Positions 34,301-50,110 of a DNA stretch of 64,000 nt are shown here, piece after piece. How positions within the stretch are numbered: the first letter of the stretch is position 1; the number at the start of each line of letters is the position of its first letter. Source of the DNA: Azoarcus sp. KH32C (lineage in GTDB: Bacteria; Pseudomonadota; Gammaproteobacteria; Burkholderiales; Rhodocyclaceae); NCBI RefSeq assembly GCF_000349945.1, contig NC_020516.1, positions 248,001 to 312,000 of the forward strand, in the 5' to 3' direction. Under the pieces are notes generated by a model. It worked only from the letters and a program-made list of their open reading frames with translations. It was not told the origin of the DNA and ran no database searches. Made by a program: the position numbers and the translations under genes.

Positions 34301-35495
34301 TGCCGTGGACAGCCGAGGAGACCGGATCGATGTTTGCACGATCCAGCTGCGCTTGTCGGCGAAGCATGTCACCCATGCTCGGAGCGCTCACCGCATCTTT
34401 GGTGTTCGCGGTGCTGGACTGAGCTTGTGTACCAAGATCGATTGCGGGTAGTGCCTCGATCGTGAGTGGGCTCGCTGCGTCCGGAGCCGATTCAGCGGAA
34501 GGCAGTGCGTCGGCACCTGGTGTCGTGACGCCCGATTCCGGGGAGGGGGTTTGGCTGGGAGGTTCAGACTCAAACCCCAGCCTTGATTGCGCAGCCTGTC
34601 TGCGGATCAAGTCTCCCATGCTTGGAGCCCTGGCTCCACATTGCGTATTAAGGGTCCCCGTCTGACCGCCTGCGGCACGATCGCGGGGGGGCTGGATGGC
34701 AAGAGGTCCAACAGACTCTTGGACGGGCGTGTTGGAAGGACGCTCGCCAGTGCACGGGGTGTCGGCGCACGATTCCTGGGGCTGAGTTTCAGATGGCATA
34801 CCCGTCACGCCGTCTGGTGGGGCTTGAGGCGCAGCCTGTTCCGGTCCGAGCGGAGCAGATTGTGGCGAGGCAGGAGGCATGGCAGCAGAAAAGTCGACCT
34901 TCACTTGCTTGCGAATCAGGTCGCCCATGCATGGAGCCGCAACTGCCCGCTGACCCGTCAACGCGTCCCCCGGAACACGCGTGACAAGGGCGGGGATACC
35001 AGCCTCATCGTCAAAGACGGGAGGTTCATCCATGACGAGTGCATCGATGGCCTCGGGCTGAGATTCATTGGTCGGCGCCAGGTCGGGCCATGAATCGCAG
35101 GTGTGTGATCGCGCACGCCGGAGCTCAAGTGGGTCTTCTGACCCGGTATCAGCTTCAGCCATCGCGACAGGCTGCGGTTCGCAATCGACTGAGGAGGATG
35201 CGCCGCAAAGCTGATACAAGCCTTGGAGTTGGCCTTGCGTACACCTGTCGTCGATGCTTGCTTCAGAGCCTGAAGCGGGCACATGGGCGGGTACCCCGCC
35301 GTTTGGTGACTCATCGTGGGGCAGGAGCCCCGTGGGCGCTTCTTGATCAGCGAGTAGAGCCTTGCTGTCTGTGTCCGGTGAGCCGAGGGGGGCTGCCCGC
35401 CCTGATCCCGGGCTTTGCGTGAGCCTTGCGCGGCGCAAGTCTTCCTTGCGCCGGGTATCAAGCTTGGATTTGCGAGATTTTGTCATATTGGTCAA
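31329..35495 (-). CDS. Giant coiled-coil protein with DUF4214 repeats and C-terminal FkbM methyltransferase
   Basis: 1388 residues from a TTG overlapping the upstream stop (GGAA eight bases before); an ATG nine bases later is possible. Residues 1-410 are disordered and contain three copies of a short motif, MGDLIRKQ at 190, MGDLIRRQ at 293 and MGDMLRRQ at 374. Two DUF4214-type segments lie near 415-470 (FLHEAYRTILLREADPSGLHYY) and 512-565 (FVQKAYHATLGRAPDEHGASHY). About residues 600-1150 are long heptad-rich helices. The last ~220 form an FkbM methyltransferase (VDVGANVGIHTLAAARAL, IIAIEPHPQTARLL, IKIDAEGAELEVLRGA). WbdD in E. coli O8/O9a also joins a chain-capping methyltransferase to a coiled-coil ruler, in reverse order. 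A chain-terminator/ruler role is inference. Confidence 0.75.
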   Translation of the reverse strand: MTNMTKSRKSKLDTRRKEDLRRARLTQSPGSGRAAPLGSPDTDSKALLADQEAPTGLLPHDESPNGGVPAHVPASGSEASIDDRCTQGQLQGLYQLCGASSSVDCEPQPVAMAEADTGSEDPLELRRARSHTCDSWPDLAPTNESQPEAIDALVMDEPPVFDDEAGIPALVTRVPGDALTGQRAVAAPCMGDLIRKQVKVDFSAAMPPASPQSAPLGPEQAAPQAPPDGVTGMPSETQPQESCADTPCTGERPSNTPVQESVGPLAIQPPRDRAAGGQTGTLNTQCGARAPSMGDLIRRQAAQSRLGFESEPPSQTPSPESGVTTPGADALPSAESAPDAASPLTIEALPAIDLGTQAQSSTANTKDAVSAPSMGDMLRRQAQLDRANIDPVSSAVHGKSTPSPLPDNSPLPDLNRLLALPDEPFLHEAYRTILLREADPSGLHYYSSRLRDGIPRIQILWQIAAGENTPKNRRICARLRIAYLTLKARSVPGIAWFADLLCAARKLHLRDFLAGNDESFVQKAYHATLGRAPDEHGASHYLAMLSDGHSRHDVLIDLKLSPEGKRAGARVAGLQTLATLKRVRRAPVIRQIVDILSLPATAAKSLDYARTAGARIQQLQMQQQSELASVQSKIDLQQHVLSTVLTRLDAHTTQAAEISHRLDSVQRDVCVTGKEIGDRQIAHHGSLLDLLPVLAEGIRMPLLTELATAARMQDKIGTEIHQHADELKSLIARECSELGVSIPASIEVDSTRRIGELLKRIDVLNSSHLLLAQKTIHQRLDAQHSALLASLSALATEVKTPLLARFTAIARAQYELQKQLDRHILGLTSALSRETAQLGMAVRKDLDESRAQLLNRMVANHTKETDLADLLLQRVAHATERVLEQSATASHRLEGETAKLISALHDAESAISAKIKSACDVTLAMQDTVATRLTTGMAETANLIADHAASSERCLDAKVEQVIAAAQRTESAVLSRLQDLKADTLAAQIAMATRLSADIAETGARIAGHTSAAENHLNATAAQMIATARETESEILSQLSRMETTTLGAHEEVTQRMQSSSAELATTLERLGSGIDARFAESLSTIQSMQPTAADFARATADRLHPLLSRTELYAMTAARRLAVPCGPDSVLVRTAMGYLLCADHDHALIAMLLESADPEPGTRQLIQRLLGPGDTFVDVGANVGIHTLAAARALQNKGRIIAIEPHPQTARLLSKTCWMNGVAHLVQVHPVAAAETNSERALHLGVTSGHHSLFPLDERDAADNSTVTVHTVTLDALLAGDIQATLIKIDAEGAELEVLRGAAGVLDRSPDVGIIAEFGISHLRRTGINTADWLAEFTRHGFTYRTIHGNAGELRETTPAALDAVASINLFFARPDSPLWNKGALPS

Positions 35496-36772
35496 AACGG
35501 ATTCCGGGCGGGACAGACATCAGACGACGGAGTACCGGTCGTGCAGATTTGCCAAAGAAACTGGTCCAATTGGGCGACAGCTTCATCCCACGAAAAGACT
35601 CTGGCTTCATGGGAGCGGTCTGTTGCCGCGAGCATAGACAAAATTCGCGTACCCAAAGAATCCGGGCTGTCGCTTTCAAAATAGTCAATTTGGCTTCCGC
35701 CGATTTCACGGAATACCGGAATGCCTCTCGCGAGCACAGGTTTTCCCGCAGCCATTGCTTCAGCGATTGGCAGGCCCAGCCCTTCGGCCTTGGACGCAGC
35801 CATTACCAGATGGGCTACCTCATATAGCAGTGCTAGCCACTGATCGCTGGCATCGTCAAACCAAAACAGGCGTCTGTCTAGTAGGGGGTGCGAGCGCAAT
35901 CGATCCTGAATGCCATCCGTCTTCCAACCCGGTTTGCCGACGATGATGAGATTAACTTCATGGCCACGATCCCAGAGGTCGTCGAACGCGGCCAAGGCCT
36001 CGTTGTAACCTTTCCGGGGTTCTATCGTGCCCACCATCAACACGGATGGGGTACGTGCAAGCTTTTCCAACAGCAATGAGCTGTCAGCGGGCAGCCCTTG
36101 GGATGGCGCGCTTTGGTCAATGGCACCGGCCAGATGAATGGCGGACACGGGAATTGAGGCTGTCTGAATGCCCTGATTGGATATCCATTCCTGCAGGTCC
36201 CGCTTGACCGAATGCGAAATCGTGATGAAACCGTCAGCCAACTTGGTGCTGGCACGGAGCCATCTCCGGTAATTCCGAACGGTCTTGTCGTTGAACCAAT
36301 TCGGGTGCTGTTCCGGAAGAAGATCGTAGGCTAGCGACACGATCTTCATGCCCTCCGATCTGTAGCGGGAAAGCAAGGAAAAATGCCGGGGCAGCAGGTG
36401 CGCTGCCAGATCGAGTCCGAAGAACACGTCGCCCGCAGCTGGCGTCATGATCGTGTCGTTGGAGGACGTGGTGATCCGATCGAGATGAATGTTCCAGTTT
36501 GCAATGCGATAGCCATGTTTCCGCGTGGCGTAAACAAGATGCATTGAACCAAACGAGTGATTCCGCCGCAGTGCGTTGATTACACCCCGCACAATTCTCT
36601 GGATTCCTGTCCGGGCATCGTGGGAGGCGAGAACCGAGACGTCCACGAATAATCGTGGGGCATGTTGTGGACGGCGGTGAGCGAGGTGCCGGCGTGCGAT
36701 GAGCGCTCGTCCGAAGGCGGTCGTGCTGTATCGTGCGATACTCGCCGCAATGCGGTGCCGCAGACGCCTCAT
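35492..36772 (-). CDS. GT4-type glycosyltransferase (mannosyltransferase-like)
   Basis: 426 residues. N-terminal RLFVDVSVLASHDARTGIQRIVRGVINAL, then LVYATRKHGYRIANW; the donor half has PSVLMVGTIEPRKGYNEALAAFDDLW and MAASKAEGLGLPIAEAMAAGKPVLARGIPVFREIGG with the E-x7-E spacing. The pattern recalls WbdB/WbdC-type mannosyltransferases, consistent with GDP-sugar donors. It overlaps KpsT and the FkbM gene by 4 bp each. Its opening DVS-x-L-x6-TGIQRI resembles the DVTRL/TGVDRVSLAY opening of the glycosyltransferase at 17654-18802. Confidence 0.85.
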   Translation of the reverse strand: MRRLRHRIAASIARYSTTAFGRALIARRHLAHRRPQHAPRLFVDVSVLASHDARTGIQRIVRGVINALRRNHSFGSMHLVYATRKHGYRIANWNIHLDRITTSSNDTIMTPAAGDVFFGLDLAAHLLPRHFSLLSRYRSEGMKIVSLAYDLLPEQHPNWFNDKTVRNYRRWLRASTKLADGFITISHSVKRDLQEWISNQGIQTASIPVSAIHLAGAIDQSAPSQGLPADSSLLLEKLARTPSVLMVGTIEPRKGYNEALAAFDDLWDRGHEVNLIIVGKPGWKTDGIQDRLRSHPLLDRRLFWFDDASDQWLALLYEVAHLVMAASKAEGLGLPIAEAMAAGKPVLARGIPVFREIGGSQIDYFESDSPDSLGTRILSMLAATDRSHEARVFSWDEAVAQLDQFLWQICTTGTPSSDVCPARNPF

Positions 36773-37425
36773 TGGAACGACCCAGCATTGTAAAAGGACA
36801 GCGCGTCGGTCAGGTTATCGAAGGACGACAGCTTTCCTCCCCCGAGGACTGCGGCATTCCTGCAATGGCTCTGAATGAATTCCGGATGGTGAGAAACGAT
36901 GATCATCGCTCGGTCGTTCCGCTTCTCGAACAGTTCCCGCTGGCATTTCTCATGGAACCGGCTATCCCCCACTGCAATGATTTCGTCGATGAGGTAGCAG
37001 TCGAACTCAATAGCCATCGAGATCGCGAAGGCTAGACGCGCACGCATTCCAGAAGAATAGGTCTTGACTGGCTCTCTGAGATAGCGGCCAAGTTCTGAAA
37101 ACTCCTCGACATAGCTGACGCGAGGGCGAAAGTCGACTCCGTAGACGCGACAGATGAACCGCAAATTGTCCAGGCCGGTGAGCGACCCCTGGAACGCCCC
37201 GCCGAAGGCGAGCGGCCAGGAAATGCTCATGCCCCGGTGAATATGCCCTGCGGTCGGTCGCTCCGCGCCGCTGATCAAACGGATCAGGGTTGATTTTCCT
37301 GCGCCATTGCGACCAAGCACTCCAACCTTGTCACCCGGCTGGATGGTCAAGTTGATGCCATCAAGCACCGTAACGAGCCCGCTTCGCGTGGGATACCGCT
37401 TGGTAAGATTCGAAATCGTGATCAT
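36769..37425 (-). CDS. kpsT: Capsule ABC transporter ATP-binding protein KpsT
   Basis: 218 residues from the ATG at 37425 (MITISNLTKRYPTRSGLVTVLDGINL), matching KpsT/CtrD (~217). Walker A GRNGAGKSTLIRLISG, signature TYSSGMRARLAFAISMAIEFD and Walker B region YLIDEIIAVGD are intact. It has no C-terminal Wzt-type glycan-binding domain, so on its own it cannot recognise a modified chain end. A Wzt_C-like domain instead occurs in the sulfotransferase fusion in this locus. It overlaps kpsM by 4 bp. The longer frame to 37677 is an artefact reading through kpsM. Confidence 0.95.
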   Translation of the reverse strand: MITISNLTKRYPTRSGLVTVLDGINLTIQPGDKVGVLGRNGAGKSTLIRLISGAERPTAGHIHRGMSISWPLAFGGAFQGSLTGLDNLRFICRVYGVDFRPRVSYVEEFSELGRYLREPVKTYSSGMRARLAFAISMAIEFDCYLIDEIIAVGDSRFHEKCQRELFEKRNDRAMIIVSHHPEFIQSHCRNAAVLGGGKLSSFDNLTDALSFYNAGSFQ

Positions 37426-38210
37426 TCGGGCGTAACTTGTTTGCTTGCGACGCGTTCCTGTGCAAGCCCGAAAAACGTCAGCAAGAGGCTGATGAACGCC
37501 ATATAAGCCATGTCGTAGTGTGTTGGGACGACCGAGCCGAAATAGCCGTCGCGGAGAATTTCTACGCCATGCACCATCGGAAACCAGACAATCGCTTTTT
37601 GCGCTGAAGTCGGTAACCACTCCACCATGAATGCGGCGCCAGAGAGAGGGAACAGGAGATAGGATGCCGGGTGCCAAAGCTTCTCAATAAGCTCAGATCT
37701 GCTTGAGAGGCTGCCCAGGGATAATGCAAGTGCCATTCCGAACCACGCCAGCATGAACCAGCCGAAGAGGACCTTGAAAATATCCTGTGGAAGCTGCATC
37801 CAGCCAAGGGAAATGAACAGAAGGCTCAGAAGCGTGAAGGAAATGGTTGCTCCGGCCGCTTCCAGTATCAGGCGCGCCGCAAAAATATCGATGACCTTTA
37901 CGTTACGGTGGTACATGAGGGCGAGATTGGGTTCGATCGCCTGGACACACCGTGCGGGCATGTTTCGCCAGAGAAGTACTGACGAATATCCCGTTACGCC
38001 AAAGGCAACGATCGGGATCGGCGATTCACTATGCAAACCCGCGAGCGACCACAAGGCTGTTACGCCCAAGGTAAACATCATCGGTTCCACGAAGAGCCAC
38101 ATGAAACCAATGTTGTGACGCCCATAGCGAGTCAGCACCTCTCGCATGAGAAGCGCGCCAATGACCTGAGACTGAATGCGCAGGCTTCTGGATAGAGTCG
38201 GGTGGGTCAT
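37422..38210 (-). CDS. kpsM: Capsule ABC transporter permease KpsM
   Basis: 262 residues from 38210, or 267 from an ATG at 38225 that overlaps the kpsE stop; neither has a strong ribosome binding site and I take the one 4 bp after that stop. Six hydrophobic segments follow a family-typical VIGALLMREVLTRYGRHNIGFMWLFVEP. The C-terminal loop FPMVHGVEILRDGYFG is the conserved KpsM re-entrant region. It moves lipid-linked polymer across the inner membrane with KpsT, handing it to KpsE and the outer-membrane exporter. Confidence 0.92.
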   Translation of the reverse strand: MTHPTLSRSLRIQSQVIGALLMREVLTRYGRHNIGFMWLFVEPMMFTLGVTALWSLAGLHSESPIPIVAFGVTGYSSVLLWRNMPARCVQAIEPNLALMYHRNVKVIDIFAARLILEAAGATISFTLLSLLFISLGWMQLPQDIFKVLFGWFMLAWFGMALALSLGSLSSRSELIEKLWHPASYLLFPLSGAAFMVEWLPTSAQKAIVWFPMVHGVEILRDGYFGSVVPTHYDMAYMAFISLLLTFFGLAQERVASKQVTPE

Positions 38211-38214
38211 GCCA

Positions 38215-39351
38215 TCAATCCACATGCTCCCGGATTCCGGCCAGCAGCATTGTCATGATTCCAAAAAGGATCAGTCCAAGAACAAAAGTGGCAGCAATGC
38301 CACGGACCCTACGTGGCTCTACGGGAGCGTCAGGTACGCTCGGTTGTACGATGCGCTCTAGATACAATTGCTTGCGCTGCGCCTCATTGCGCGCCATTTC
38401 GAGCGTTGACATTGCGCTGGCGAGCATCTTTTCGGCGAATTCCTTTTCAAGAACAAATCTCTGGAATTCGGCGGTTTTGCCTGCGAGAGATTTGTCGCTG
38501 CCTGTGACGCGATCGGTTTCGGACTTGATTTCCTGTTCCAGCAGCGTGACGCGTTGGCGCAGGATAGGAAGTTGGGGGTTGGCCTTGGCGACTTTTTCGA
38601 GCTGCATGACCATGGCCCGTGTAGTGAGCAGTTCGTCCTGCATCTTGGCGATCTGCTGCAGCGGGATGGCGGACTGCTTCTCGGGGTCGATTACGCCCTT
38701 GTCGTTGCGGTATTTCGCCAGCGCCAGTCCCGCCGCCTTCGCCTTTTTCTCCGCCTGGGCGACTTCATCGGCAGCAAAGCGGATCATGTCTTGCCGCCCG
38801 CGTTCGTTGAGTTTGTTGACGAGCGCTTCGGCCATTTCGACCAGGCGCAGATTCATTGCGTGAGCCTCGTCCGCCGAAAAGGCACGTGTGGTCAGGGTCG
38901 TAATCGATGATGCCGAATCGATCTGTACTCCGATCTTCTTCTGGTAGTACTGATGGAAAGCTTCAAAGCTATTGTCCCAGTCGATTGCGGCGAAGCGGCT
39001 GAAGGCGTCGACCTTGTTGGAGGAGAAGGATTCCCTAACCTTCAGTTCGCTGTCGAGCGCCTTGAGAGCGTCGCGGGACAGGATATAGTCCTGGACCGCA
39101 TACGAATCGTCTTGCGCGCGCGAAAAGCCGGCACCCTTCAGGATCAGGCCGAGTGGCGAGGAGGTTTGTCGCTCGGGGCTTCGAACGACGAAGCGGGATT
39201 CGGCGATGTAGACGTCCGAGGCGATGAGGCCGAAGTAGAGGATCGCGATTACAGTCGGGATGACGGTCGTAAGCAGGAACAGCTTATTCCCGAGGAGGTT
39301 GCGCAGGCCGGCCGGCATCAGGCCGGAGCGTTTGCTTGAGGTATCGGTCAT
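38215..39351 (-). CDS. kpsE: Capsule export inner-membrane/periplasmic adaptor KpsE (PCP-3 family)
   Basis: 378 residues. One N-terminal membrane helix (LFLLTTVIPTVIAILYFGLIA), a periplasmic YIAESRFVVRSPERQTSS segment typical of KpsE/CtrB, long coiled-coil helices (residues ~150-330, VAQAEKKAKAAGLALAKYRN and beyond), the conserved SVPDAPVEPRRVRGI and a C-terminal membrane helix. It links KpsMT with the outer-membrane channel encoded at 18876-20054. Its stop is immediately followed by the kpsM start. Upstream lies an 82-bp gap with a strong hairpin. Confidence 0.92.
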   Translation of the reverse strand: MTDTSSKRSGLMPAGLRNLLGNKLFLLTTVIPTVIAILYFGLIASDVYIAESRFVVRSPERQTSSPLGLILKGAGFSRAQDDSYAVQDYILSRDALKALDSELKVRESFSSNKVDAFSRFAAIDWDNSFEAFHQYYQKKIGVQIDSASSITTLTTRAFSADEAHAMNLRLVEMAEALVNKLNERGRQDMIRFAADEVAQAEKKAKAAGLALAKYRNDKGVIDPEKQSAIPLQQIAKMQDELLTTRAMVMQLEKVAKANPQLPILRQRVTLLEQEIKSETDRVTGSDKSLAGKTAEFQRFVLEKEFAEKMLASAMSTLEMARNEAQRKQLYLERIVQPSVPDAPVEPRRVRGIAATFVLGLILFGIMTMLLAGIREHVD

Positions 39352-39387
39352 CAGGTTCGTTGTCTATTGCGGTGTGGCATGCCATGA

Positions 39388-39416
39388 GCCCGCGCCAGCA
39401 TGGGAACGGCGCGGGC
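39388..39416 (-). other. Strong hairpin between manC and kpsE
   Basis: GCCCGCGCC (39388-39396) and GGCGCGGGC (39408-39416) make a perfect 9-bp GC stem with an 11-nt loop in the manC-kpsE gap. No U tract in the minus direction. It may be an attenuator or RNA-processing site dividing lipid/sugar genes from export genes. Confidence 0.4.
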
Positions 39417-39433
39417 GGTTGTGCGGCTGGATT

Positions 39434-40846
39434 TCAGCAGCGGCCGTAATTGTCCTCGAATCGGACGATGTCGTCTTCGCCCAGATATTCGCCGCTCTGC
39501 ACTTCGATCATGACGAGGTCGAGCACGCCCGGGTTGCTGACGCGGTGGCGGTGGCCGGCCGGGATGTAGGTCGATTCGTTGGCGGCGACGAGGACTTCGC
39601 GTTCGCCGTTGACGACTTTCGCCATGCCGCTGACGACGATCCAGTGTTCGCTGCGGTGGTGGTGCATCTGCAGGGAGAGGCAGGCGCCCGGCTTCACGAC
39701 GATGCGCTTGATCTTGTAGCGGCTGCCTTCCTCAAGGACCGTGTAGGTGCCCCAGGGGCGGTGCACGGTGCGGTGCAGCTTGTGGGCATCATGACCGGCG
39801 GCCTTGAGTTCGGCGTAAAGGTGCTTCACGTCCTGCGCGCGATCCTTGGCGGCGACGAGCAGCGCGTCGGGGGTGTCGACGATGATCAGGTCGCGGACGC
39901 CGACCGCGCCGACGAGGCGCTCGTCCGTGCGGATGGAGCAGTTGCTGACGTCGTGGAGCAGGGCTTCGCCGTCGACGCGGTTGCCCTGTTCGTCAGCGGC
40001 GGTGAGGTCGCCGAGGGCAGACCACGAGCCGATGTCGCTCCAGCCGATGTCGCACGGAACGACGGCCACACGCTGCGACTTTTCCATGACCGCGTAGTCG
40101 ATCGAATCTTCCGGGACGGCTGCGAAGCTGTCCGGGTCGAGTTCGCACTGGCTGAAGCCCTTGCCTTCGGCGGTGCGTGACTGGGCGAGGCATTTGCGCA
40201 CGGCGGCGAGGATGGCCGGGCAATGCTGCTCCATTTCCTCGAGGATGGTGCGTGCGGTGAAGCAGAACATGCCCGAGTTCCAGTAGAAGCGGCCGGAGTC
40301 GAGATAGGACTGGGCGGTGGCCGCGTCGGGCTTCTCGACGAAGCGCAGCACCGTGTTGCCTTCGGCCTCGATGTAGCCGTAGCCGGTTTCCGGGGCATCG
40401 GGTTGGATGCCGAAGGTGACGAGCTTGCCTTCGAGGGCGAGGCCGACGGCGCGTTGCACCGCTGCGGCAAAGGCCTTCTGGTCGGAGATCAGGTGGTCGG
40501 CGGCGAGGACCAGCAGGGCAGCGTCGGGGTCGCGTTCGGCCAGATGCAGCGCAGCGGCGGCGACGGCGGCGGCGGTGTTGCGGCCGAAGGGTTCGAGCAG
40601 GAAGGAGGTCGGAAGCTTGCCCGCGTTGATCTTGCGGAATTCGTCTTCCGTCTTGAAGAAGAATTCGCGGTTTGTGACCGTCACGATCTGGGACACGCCG
40701 GTGAGGCCGGCGCCGCGCAGGAAGGCCTTCTGCAGCAGGCTCTGGCCGTCGCCGAGGCGGATGAAGGGTTTTGGATGGCTTTCACGCGAGACTGGCCACA
40801 GCCGCGAACCTGCACCACCACACAGAATGACGGGGATCACTGACAT
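39434..40846 (-). CDS. manC: Mannose-1-phosphate guanylyltransferase / mannose-6-phosphate isomerase
   Basis: 470 residues from the ATG at 40846 (MSVIPVILCGGAGSRLWPVSRESHPKPF); an ATG 12 bases earlier is also possible. The N-terminal nucleotidyltransferase has the GG-x-GSRLWP-x-SR pyrophosphorylase signature, FVEKPDAATA and SIDYAVMEKS. The C-terminal cupin has RPWGTYTVLEEGSRYKIKRI, the metal-binding LQMHHHRSEHW and YIPAGHRHRVSNPG. The bifunctional enzyme makes mannose-6-phosphate from fructose-6-phosphate and GDP-mannose from mannose-1-phosphate. It feeds Gmd and perosamine synthesis. The phosphomannomutase step is not encoded in this window. Confidence 0.95.
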   Translation of the reverse strand: MSVIPVILCGGAGSRLWPVSRESHPKPFIRLGDGQSLLQKAFLRGAGLTGVSQIVTVTNREFFFKTEDEFRKINAGKLPTSFLLEPFGRNTAAAVAAAALHLAERDPDAALLVLAADHLISDQKAFAAAVQRAVGLALEGKLVTFGIQPDAPETGYGYIEAEGNTVLRFVEKPDAATAQSYLDSGRFYWNSGMFCFTARTILEEMEQHCPAILAAVRKCLAQSRTAEGKGFSQCELDPDSFAAVPEDSIDYAVMEKSQRVAVVPCDIGWSDIGSWSALGDLTAADEQGNRVDGEALLHDVSNCSIRTDERLVGAVGVRDLIIVDTPDALLVAAKDRAQDVKHLYAELKAAGHDAHKLHRTVHRPWGTYTVLEEGSRYKIKRIVVKPGACLSLQMHHHRSEHWIVVSGMAKVVNGEREVLVAANESTYIPAGHRHRVSNPGVLDLVMIEVQSGEYLGEDDIVRFEDNYGRC

Positions 40847-40870
40847 TACGTTTTCCATTTTCCCGATGCG

Positions 40871-42199
40871 TTAAAGAAGTGTTGCCAGTGCGTCGACAGC
40901 GGCGCTGATTTGCTCTTCGCTGTGCATGCAACTGACAAAGAACCTGAGGCGTGCGGCCCGTTCTTCGACCGCGGGGTGAATGATCGGCTGTACGTTGATG
41001 CCGTGTGCGAACAGTTGCTGCGCGGTGCGCGTGGCTTTCAGCGAGCTGCCGATGATGGCCGGGATGACGGCGTAGCCCTGCGACAGGCCGGTGTCGATGC
41101 CCTTCTTGCGGGCGAGTTCGAGGAAGCGGCCGGCGCGTTCGCGCAGGCGATGCGTGCGTTCGGGCTCGTGGCGGATGATGCTCAGGGCTTCGAGTGCCGC
41201 CGCGGCGAGCGGGGGTGACATGCCCACGCTGTAGACGAAGCCGGGGGCCGCGTATTTGAGGTGCTCGACCAGCGCGCGTTCGCCGGCGATGTAGCCGCCG
41301 CAGCCGGCGAGCGACTTGCTGAGCGTTCCCATCCAGATGTCGACCGCCTTCCCCGGGAGGCTGTAGTGTTCGCGGATGCCCATGCCGCGATCGCCGAGGA
41401 CGCCGAAAGAGTGGGCTTCGTCGACCATCAGGAAGGCTTTGTGGCGCTGCTTGACGTCGACGAAGCGCGGCAGGTCGGGAATGTCACCGTCCATGCTGTA
41501 AAGGCCTTCGATGACGATCAGCACGCGCTCGAACTGTCCGCGGATGTCGCTGAGGATCGCGTCGAGGGCGTCGGCATCGTTGTGCGGGAACGCACGCCGC
41601 GTTGCGCCGGACAGTTGGATGCCTTCGATCACGCTGTTGTGGATCAGGCTGTCGTGGATGACGAGATCCTTGGCTCCGAAGAGGTAGCCGATCGTCGTGA
41701 CGTTCGTGGCATGTCCGCTGACGAAAACGACGCAGTCCTCGACGCCGTAGCTGTCGGCCAGCGCTTCTTCGAGTTCGCGCTGTACCGGCCGTTCGCCCGC
41801 GACGAGCCGGCTCGCCGACGCCGAGGTGCCGTAGCGCTCGATGGCGTCCTTGGCGGCCTTGTTGACGCGCGGATGGCTGGAGAGGCCGAGGTAGTTGTAG
41901 CTCGAGAAATTGACGAAGCTTCGGCCGTCGATTTGCGTGGTCGCCCCGGCAGCTCCTTCGTGCGTCTTGAAGAAGGGGTTTTCGATGCCGAAACGCCGCG
42001 CCGCGGCTTGCGGAACGAGGAGCTTTTCGTAGCCGGGGAAACGATCGAAACGATAAAAGCTCTCGGGGATTTCCGGATAGCTGGCGGCCGCTGCGCGCAA
42101 GCCTTCAGGGGCCGACGCCTGGGTATTCTTGCGGCCCAGGAAGCGCTTCACCAGTTCTTCGCGCGCTTGCCCGACGAGGCCGAAATTCTGCTTGCCCAT
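40871..42199 (-). CDS. Alpha-oxoamine synthase (AONS/serine palmitoyltransferase family, RkpG-like)
   Basis: 442 residues from the ATG at 42199, with AAAGGAG ten bases upstream; an earlier ATG at 42229 lies inside the PKS gene. PLP-enzyme motifs: NFSSYNYLGLSSHPRV, GTSASASRLVAGERPVQRELE, FVSGHATNVTTIG, LMVDEAHSFGVLGDRG and the PLP lysine in TLSKSLAGCGGY. Members join an acyl thioester to an amino acid with loss of CO2 (KBL, AONS, serine palmitoyltransferase). It begins 4 bp after the PKS stop, and the PKS has no thioesterase, so this enzyme probably releases the PKS chain as an amino-ketone (inference). The N-terminal ~70-residue extension is unusual for plain AONS. Confidence 0.85.
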   Translation of the reverse strand: MGKQNFGLVGQAREELVKRFLGRKNTQASAPEGLRAAAASYPEIPESFYRFDRFPGYEKLLVPQAAARRFGIENPFFKTHEGAAGATTQIDGRSFVNFSSYNYLGLSSHPRVNKAAKDAIERYGTSASASRLVAGERPVQRELEEALADSYGVEDCVVFVSGHATNVTTIGYLFGAKDLVIHDSLIHNSVIEGIQLSGATRRAFPHNDADALDAILSDIRGQFERVLIVIEGLYSMDGDIPDLPRFVDVKQRHKAFLMVDEAHSFGVLGDRGMGIREHYSLPGKAVDIWMGTLSKSLAGCGGYIAGERALVEHLKYAAPGFVYSVGMSPPLAAAALEALSIIRHEPERTHRLRERAGRFLELARKKGIDTGLSQGYAVIPAIIGSSLKATRTAQQLFAHGINVQPIIHPAVEERAARLRFFVSCMHSEEQISAAVDALATLL

Positions 42200-42203
42200 T
42201 GAA

Positions 42204-49862
<7,659 letters not shown>

Positions 49863-50110
49863 TTTGCTGCAACTCGCTGAATTATTAAGTTATCTTAAAC
49901 ATTATCCGTCGGCCCGCGACGATTCGGCAACAAGGAGGGCCCGACGTGGGGGGTGGAATCCGGTAAGGTGTGACGGAAATGTCACAGGGTGGGATATGTG
50001 TTTGATGCTGAGTGCATTTCGTGAACCGGGGGCGCTACTATAATCTAACAGTGACGTGTCCGGTGACGCGTTGGCAAAGAGCCGTAATGCGCTTTGTACG
50101 AGGGCTGTCC

